Assembly: GCA_900557585.1 (NCBI GenBank)
Contig: USTJ01000017.1
Span: 1-8,913, forward strand
DNA from: an uncultured Eubacteriales bacterium
Lineage (GTDB): Bacteria; Bacillota; Clostridia; Christensenellales; UBA1242
Reading direction: 5' to 3'
Length of the DNA: 8,913 nucleotides
The position numbers were made by a program, and so were the translations under genes. This document shows, piece after piece, positions 5,483 to 8,913 of the stretch (the stretch's first letter is position 1; the number at the start of each line of letters is the position of its first letter). Under the pieces are notes generated by a model that saw only the letters and a list, made by a program, of their open reading frames with translations, was not told the origin of the DNA and did not search any database.

Positions 5483-6335
5483 ATAAACTCTCCTTGCTCA
5501 AATATATTTTGTTTATTGCTTTTTTGTTCTCAACCTTTAAAACTGAAAACTCTTCGCTCTTATAAAATGATAAATATTCTCCATCATTTTTGTCAAGCAA
5601 AATTTCTTTGCCAGAAAACAAGTCTTTCGCCTGCTTTTCTTCAAGTTCAATTTCGGGCAAATTTAAAATTGAATTTATCTTTATCAGATGCTTTTCTTTG
5701 TTTTCTGCAATGTCATCAAGCGTCACGCTCTTGTCAATTTTAAACTTTCCAGAAGCGGTTCGAATGATGCAAACTGTTGTTGCATTTGTTCCAAGTTCTT
5801 TGGCAATGTCACGAACAATTGAACGAACATATGTTCCGCTTGAACAATGAATTTTTAGTCGAAAAAGGTTGTTTTGATGCATTTTTTCAACTTTTATGCT
5901 GTAAATTTGCACTTTTTTTGGTTCAAGCACAACATCTTTTCCTTGTCGTGCCAAATCATATGCCCTTTCTCCGTTCACATTTTTAGAACTGAAAATTGGT
6001 GGAATCTGCAAAATTTCTCCGCACATTTTTGGAATTATTTTTTCAATGTCTTCAAGCGAAACATTCACATTGTCCTTTTCAATAACGGTTCCATCAGAAT
6101 CAAGAGTATCTGTCAAAACACCAAATTTTGCAAGCGCAACATACTCTTTATCTTTATTCAAGAAATAGTCAAAAAACTTTGTTGCTTTTCCAACTGCAAT
6201 AGACAAAACTCCTGACGCCGAGGGGTCAAGAGTTCCAAGATGTCCAACTTTTTCGTTTGTGATTCTTTTAATTTTGTTTACAACAAAACCCGAAGAAACA
6301 CCAGTTGGTTTAAGCACATTATAAAATCCAATCAC
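5475..6335 (-). CDS. truB: tRNA pseudouridine(55) synthase TruB
   Basis: A 286-residue enzyme that converts uridine 55 of the tRNA T-loop to pseudouridine. The catalytic Asp is Asp37 in GHLGTLDPSASG (31-42). Other family elements are KPTGVSS (9-15), KEYVA (63-67), TDTLDSDGTV (75-84), IPPIFSSKNVNGERAYDLAR (111-130), and CSSGTYVRSIVRDIAKELG (164-182). The region from about 228 to the end is a small C-terminal RNA-binding (PUA-like) domain. The start is GTG at 6335, which shares one base with the TAG stop of the preceding gene (TAGTG); the AGGA-type Shine-Dalgarno is about 12 bases away, so translation is probably coupled to the upstream gene. The product starts MIGFYNVLKP as expected. In most Bacillota ribF follows truB; here an endonuclease IV-like gene overlaps its last codons. 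Confidence 0.97.
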   Translation of the reverse strand: MIGFYNVLKPTGVSSGFVVNKIKRITNEKVGHLGTLDPSASGVLSIAVGKATKFFDYFLNKDKEYVALAKFGVLTDTLDSDGTVIEKDNVNVSLEDIEKIIPKMCGEILQIPPIFSSKNVNGERAYDLARQGKDVVLEPKKVQIYSIKVEKMHQNNLFRLKIHCSSGTYVRSIVRDIAKELGTNATTVCIIRTASGKFKIDKSVTLDDIAENKEKHLIKINSILNLPEIELEEKQAKDLFSGKEILLDKNDGEYLSFYKSEEFSVLKVENKKAINKIYLSKESLYG

Positions 6336-7315
6336 TATTTTTCAAGTTCCTTTGAAATTGCTTTTATCAATTTTTCACGAATGATTTTTGGTTCTTCATC
6401 AATCTTTGCACCAGCGGCTTTAATGTGTCCACCACCGCCAAACTCAGACGCAATGTTCTTTGATGAATAGTCATCTTTTGTTCGAACGGAGATATAATAT
6501 ATCCCGTCATATGGGCTTTGTGTTGCGACAACAACACATTTCACTTTTGCAATTTGCATTGGCAAATCGGTGAGCCCTTTTGTGTCTTCAAAGGTTGCAG
6601 AGCAACTTTCAAGGTCTTCTTTTGACAAAATGATAATTCCCGCTCTTCCCCTGCAAACAAGTTCAAGTTTGTTGAGTGACAATTTTTTCAGATCGAACGC
6701 ACTGATTGTAAGGCTGTTGAAAAGCGGATATGTGATTTCGTCCATACTGATTTTTAAAATTTCAAGCAATTTTGAAACCACAACCAAGGTTGATGGCTCG
6801 GTGTTTGAAAATTTCAAGCAACCAGTGTCTGTCAAAATTCCAGAAATCATGCACTTTGCCATGTCTTTATCAACGCTTACACCAAGAGCGCAAACGAGAT
6901 TATAGATAAGTTCGCAAGTTGAACTTGCCTCTTCACGAACATAGTTTGTTTTTGCAAACAATGGATTTTCAAGGTGATGATCAATCTGAAATGTTGTTTT
7001 TGTGTTTTTTCTGAACTTATAAACAAGTCTGCCAAGTCGTTTTTCATCAGCACAATCAAGAACAATTGCAACATCATAGGCATCAAGTTTCTCATTATTG
7101 ATTTTGTCAACACCATTTAAAATTTTTGCATTGTCTGGGAAAACCGAATCAATAAACACATGGGCGGTTTTTCCAAGTTTTTCAAGCAACTTTTTCATTG
7201 CAAGTGACGAGCCAATTGCGTCGATATCAGTGTGCATATGGCTGTAAATTGCAAAGGTTTTGAACTTGTTTATGATTTCACAAATTTCAGAAAAATCTGA
7301 ACAATTAGTTTTCAT
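6335..7315 (-). CDS. nrnA: DHH-family phosphoesterase, NrnA-type (nanoRNase / pAp phosphatase)
   Basis: A 326-residue DHH/DHHA1 protein. NrnA-type enzymes degrade very short RNAs (2-5 nt) and dephosphorylate pAp using manganese. Motifs: SHMHTDIDAIGS (25-36) with His26, Asp30 and Asp32; LDCAD (86-90) with Asp87; the signature IDHH (111-114); LTDTG (161-165) with Asp163; and the DHHA1 substrate-binding motif FGGGGHIKAAG (292-302). All expected metal ligands are present. The frame is open upstream into rbfA, but ATG 7315 is the right start: it overlaps the end of rbfA by 11 bases, has AGGAG seven bases before it, and gives the expected domain start. Its place between rbfA and truB is the usual one in Bacillota. 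Some relatives act on cyclic dinucleotide products (pApA), so substrate is not certain. Confidence 0.93.
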   Translation of the reverse strand: MKTNCSDFSEICEIINKFKTFAIYSHMHTDIDAIGSSLAMKKLLEKLGKTAHVFIDSVFPDNAKILNGVDKINNEKLDAYDVAIVLDCADEKRLGRLVYKFRKNTKTTFQIDHHLENPLFAKTNYVREEASSTCELIYNLVCALGVSVDKDMAKCMISGILTDTGCLKFSNTEPSTLVVVSKLLEILKISMDEITYPLFNSLTISAFDLKKLSLNKLELVCRGRAGIIILSKEDLESCSATFEDTKGLTDLPMQIAKVKCVVVATQSPYDGIYYISVRTKDDYSSKNIASEFGGGGHIKAAGAKIDEEPKIIREKLIKAISKELEK

Positions 7316-7667
7316 TGTTTTCTCCTGAAAGTTTTTCAATGATATCAATGATTTTTTGACCCTCTTCAATAGAGTTGTCAAGTTTAAATTCGAACTCTGG
7401 CATTGTTTTAAGACGTACCATGTGCATAATTTCACGACGAATATAACCTTTCGCACGGTTTAGTTCTGCAACAACCAAACGCTTTGTTTCAAGGCTTGAA
7501 AGAACACTAATATATACTCTTGCGTTTTTAAGATCAGGTGCAGTTTCAACTTTTGTTACAGAAATGATAAGCCCGTCAAAATCTGGATTTCTCATTCTGT
7601 TTGCAATAATCTCGGCGAGTGCTTTTTGCATTTCGCTGTTGATTCTGCTCATTCTTACATTTGCCAT
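7305..7667 (-). CDS. rbfA: 30S ribosome-binding factor A
   Basis: A 120-residue protein of the usual RbfA size. RbfA is a KH-type protein that assists late maturation of the small ribosomal subunit and 16S rRNA 5' end processing. The N-terminus RMSRINSEMQKALAEIIANRM (5-25), the ISVTKVETAPDLKNARVYISVL stretch (35-56) and GYIRREIMHMVRLKTMPEFEF (74-94) followed by a DNSIEEGQKI helix match the family throughout. The ATG is ten bases from the infB stop, which overlaps an AAGGAG Shine-Dalgarno; its own end overlaps the start of nrnA. The infB-rbfA arrangement is widespread in bacteria and reflects shared expression of translation factors. Confidence 0.97.
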   Translation of the reverse strand: MANVRMSRINSEMQKALAEIIANRMRNPDFDGLIISVTKVETAPDLKNARVYISVLSSLETKRLVVAELNRAKGYIRREIMHMVRLKTMPEFEFKLDNSIEEGQKIIDIIEKLSGENNEN

Positions 7668-7677
7668 TTTCTACTCC

Positions 7678-8913
7678 TTAAATTCTTTCTTCTGCATATG
7701 CTTCAAAAATATCGCCAACTTGCAAATCACTGAATCCTGCAAAAGTTGCACCAAATTCAAATCCGGCAGAAACGTCTTTAACTTCGTTCTTTTCTCTTTG
7801 AAGAGTTGCAATTGAGCCTTCATATATTTGTTTGCCGTTTCTTGTGATTCGAACTTTGCTGTTTTTAGAAATTTTTCCATCAAGCACATATGAGCCCGCA
7901 ATGATACCAACTTTGCTTGCTTTGAAAAGTGCACGAATTTCAGCATGTCCGGTTATAACTTCACGATATTTTGGTGTAAGCATTTTATTGATTTCTTCGG
8001 TTACATAATCAATAACTTCATAAATAATTCTGAAAAATTTGATTGTAACTTTCTTCTTTTCAGCAGATGCTTTTGTTTTTGCATCTGGTTTAACATTAAA
8101 GCCAATGATAACAGCATTTGAAGCCTCGGCAAGCATTACATCGTTTTCGTTGATAGCACCAACGCCACCATGAATGCAACGAACCTTAACCTCTTCATTT
8201 TTGATTACTGAAAGAGATTCTTTGAGAGCCTCGATTGAACCTTGAACGTCACCTTTAATAATGACATTATAGTCTTTAAAGTTCTTGTCTGCAATTTTGC
8301 TCATGAGGCTGTCAAGTGACAAATCTTCTGATTTAATCATGCTTGTTCTTTCTTTATTTGTTCTTTCGTTTGCAATGTTTCTTGACATTTTTTCATCAAC
8401 AACATAAAGTTGGTCGCCAGCGTTTGGAACGCTTGTAAGACCAAGAATCGCAACAGGAGTTGATGGTAAAGCCTTTTTAACATGAACACCTTTTTCATTT
8501 ATCATTGCACGAACTTTTCCGGTTGCAGTTCCTGCAACAACATTGTCTCCAACTTTAAGAGTTCCGTTTTGAACCAAAACAGTTGCAACAGTTCCCATTC
8601 CTTTGTCAAGGCGGGCTTCAATGATGCTTCCAGATGCGTCACGGTTTGGATTTGCACGAAGATCTTGATATTCTGCAACGAACAATACCATTTCAAGCAG
8701 TTTATCAATATTGATACCTTTCTTCGCAGAAATTGGAACCATGATTGTGTCTCCACCCCATTCTTCTGGAAGAACATCTTCTTTTGCAAGTTCCTCTTTA
8801 ATCTTTTCAACATTTGCAGTTGGAAGGTCAATCTTGTTGATTGCAACAATCATTGGAACTTTTGCTTCTTTGATATATTTGATTGCTTCTTTGGTTTGTG
8901 GCATTACGCCGTC
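7678..8913 (-). CDS. infB: Translation initiation factor IF-2, C-terminal part (cut by window edge)
   Basis: The last 411 residues of IF-2, a GTPase that brings initiator fMet-tRNA to the 30S subunit and promotes subunit joining. The N-terminal region and the first GTPase motifs lie outside the window. The fragment opens with DGVMPQTKEAI from the G domain and has G4 NKID (26-29) and G5 SAK (62-64). Beta-barrel domain II lies at about 88-180, domain III with VIIKGDVQGSIEAL (217-230) at about 215-315, and the tRNA-binding C-terminal domain at about 318-411. In that last domain several positions implicated in initiator-tRNA binding are unusual: Ser341 in AGSYV, QREK at 372-375, and Phe387 in FEFGA, where most IF-2 proteins have Cys, KRxK and Cys. 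The frame is intact to a normal TAA stop, so this is divergence rather than decay. Confidence 0.97.
   Translation of the reverse strand, partial: DGVMPQTKEAIKYIKEAKVPMIVAINKIDLPTANVEKIKEELAKEDVLPEEWGGDTIMVPISAKKGINIDKLLEMVLFVAEYQDLRANPNRDASGSIIEARLDKGMGTVATVLVQNGTLKVGDNVVAGTATGKVRAMINEKGVHVKKALPSTPVAILGLTSVPNAGDQLYVVDEKMSRNIANERTNKERTSMIKSEDLSLDSLMSKIADKNFKDYNVIIKGDVQGSIEALKESLSVIKNEEVKVRCIHGGVGAINENDVMLAEASNAVIIGFNVKPDAKTKASAEKKKVTIKFFRIIYEVIDYVTEEINKMLTPKYREVITGHAEIRALFKASKVGIIAGSYVLDGKISKNSKVRITRNGKQIYEGSIATLQREKNEVKDVSAGFEFGATFAGFSDLQVGDIFEAYAEERI

Overview
The window is an AT-rich stretch of a bacterial chromosome in which every supported gene is read from the minus strand. It therefore runs biologically from base 8913 down to base 1. 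The SpoIIIA sporulation genes mark the organism as an endospore-forming low-G+C Bacillota, probably of the Clostridia. UGA is used as a stop (end of spoIIIAB, and the codon just before spoIIIAG), so the genetic code is the ordinary one. I cannot name a genus. I see no mobile elements, tRNAs, rRNAs or CRISPR arrays.

Region 1 (8913 to 4637) is a tightly packed translation and RNA operon. It holds the C-terminal part of infB (cut by the window edge), rbfA, a DHH-family phosphoesterase of the NrnA type, truB, and an endonuclease IV-like TIM-barrel gene. infB-rbfA-nrnA-truB is the usual Bacillota order. The usual next gene, ribF, is not there; the endonuclease IV-like gene overlaps the end of truB instead. 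All junctions are overlaps or gaps of about 10 bases, with Shine-Dalgarno sequences inside the preceding gene.

Region 2 (4636 to 3969) is efp, encoding elongation factor P. It has a convincing sigma-A-type promoter and a strong intrinsic terminator, so it probably forms its own transcription unit while also being able to receive read-through from upstream.

Region 3 (3960 to 1) is the spoIIIA operon: spoIIIAA, AB, AC, AD, AE, a very short AF-like gene, and the start of AG, cut by the left edge. In known spore formers these products build the SpoIIIA-SpoIIQ channel that links mother cell and forespore after engulfment. efp next to spoIIIA is also seen in Bacillus subtilis. A possible sigma-E-like promoter lies just after the efp terminator.

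The main surprises are these. The gene in the spoIIIAF slot encodes only 57 residues, essentially the membrane anchor, and is followed by a 111-base gap with two small tandem repeats. spoIIIAE appears to start 61 bases inside spoIIIAD. The IF2 C-terminal domain differs at several positions linked to initiator-tRNA binding. The endonuclease IV-like protein has an altered metal-ligand motif. Otherwise the window is ordinary conserved core and sporulation sequence, and I found no evidence of a wholly new system.
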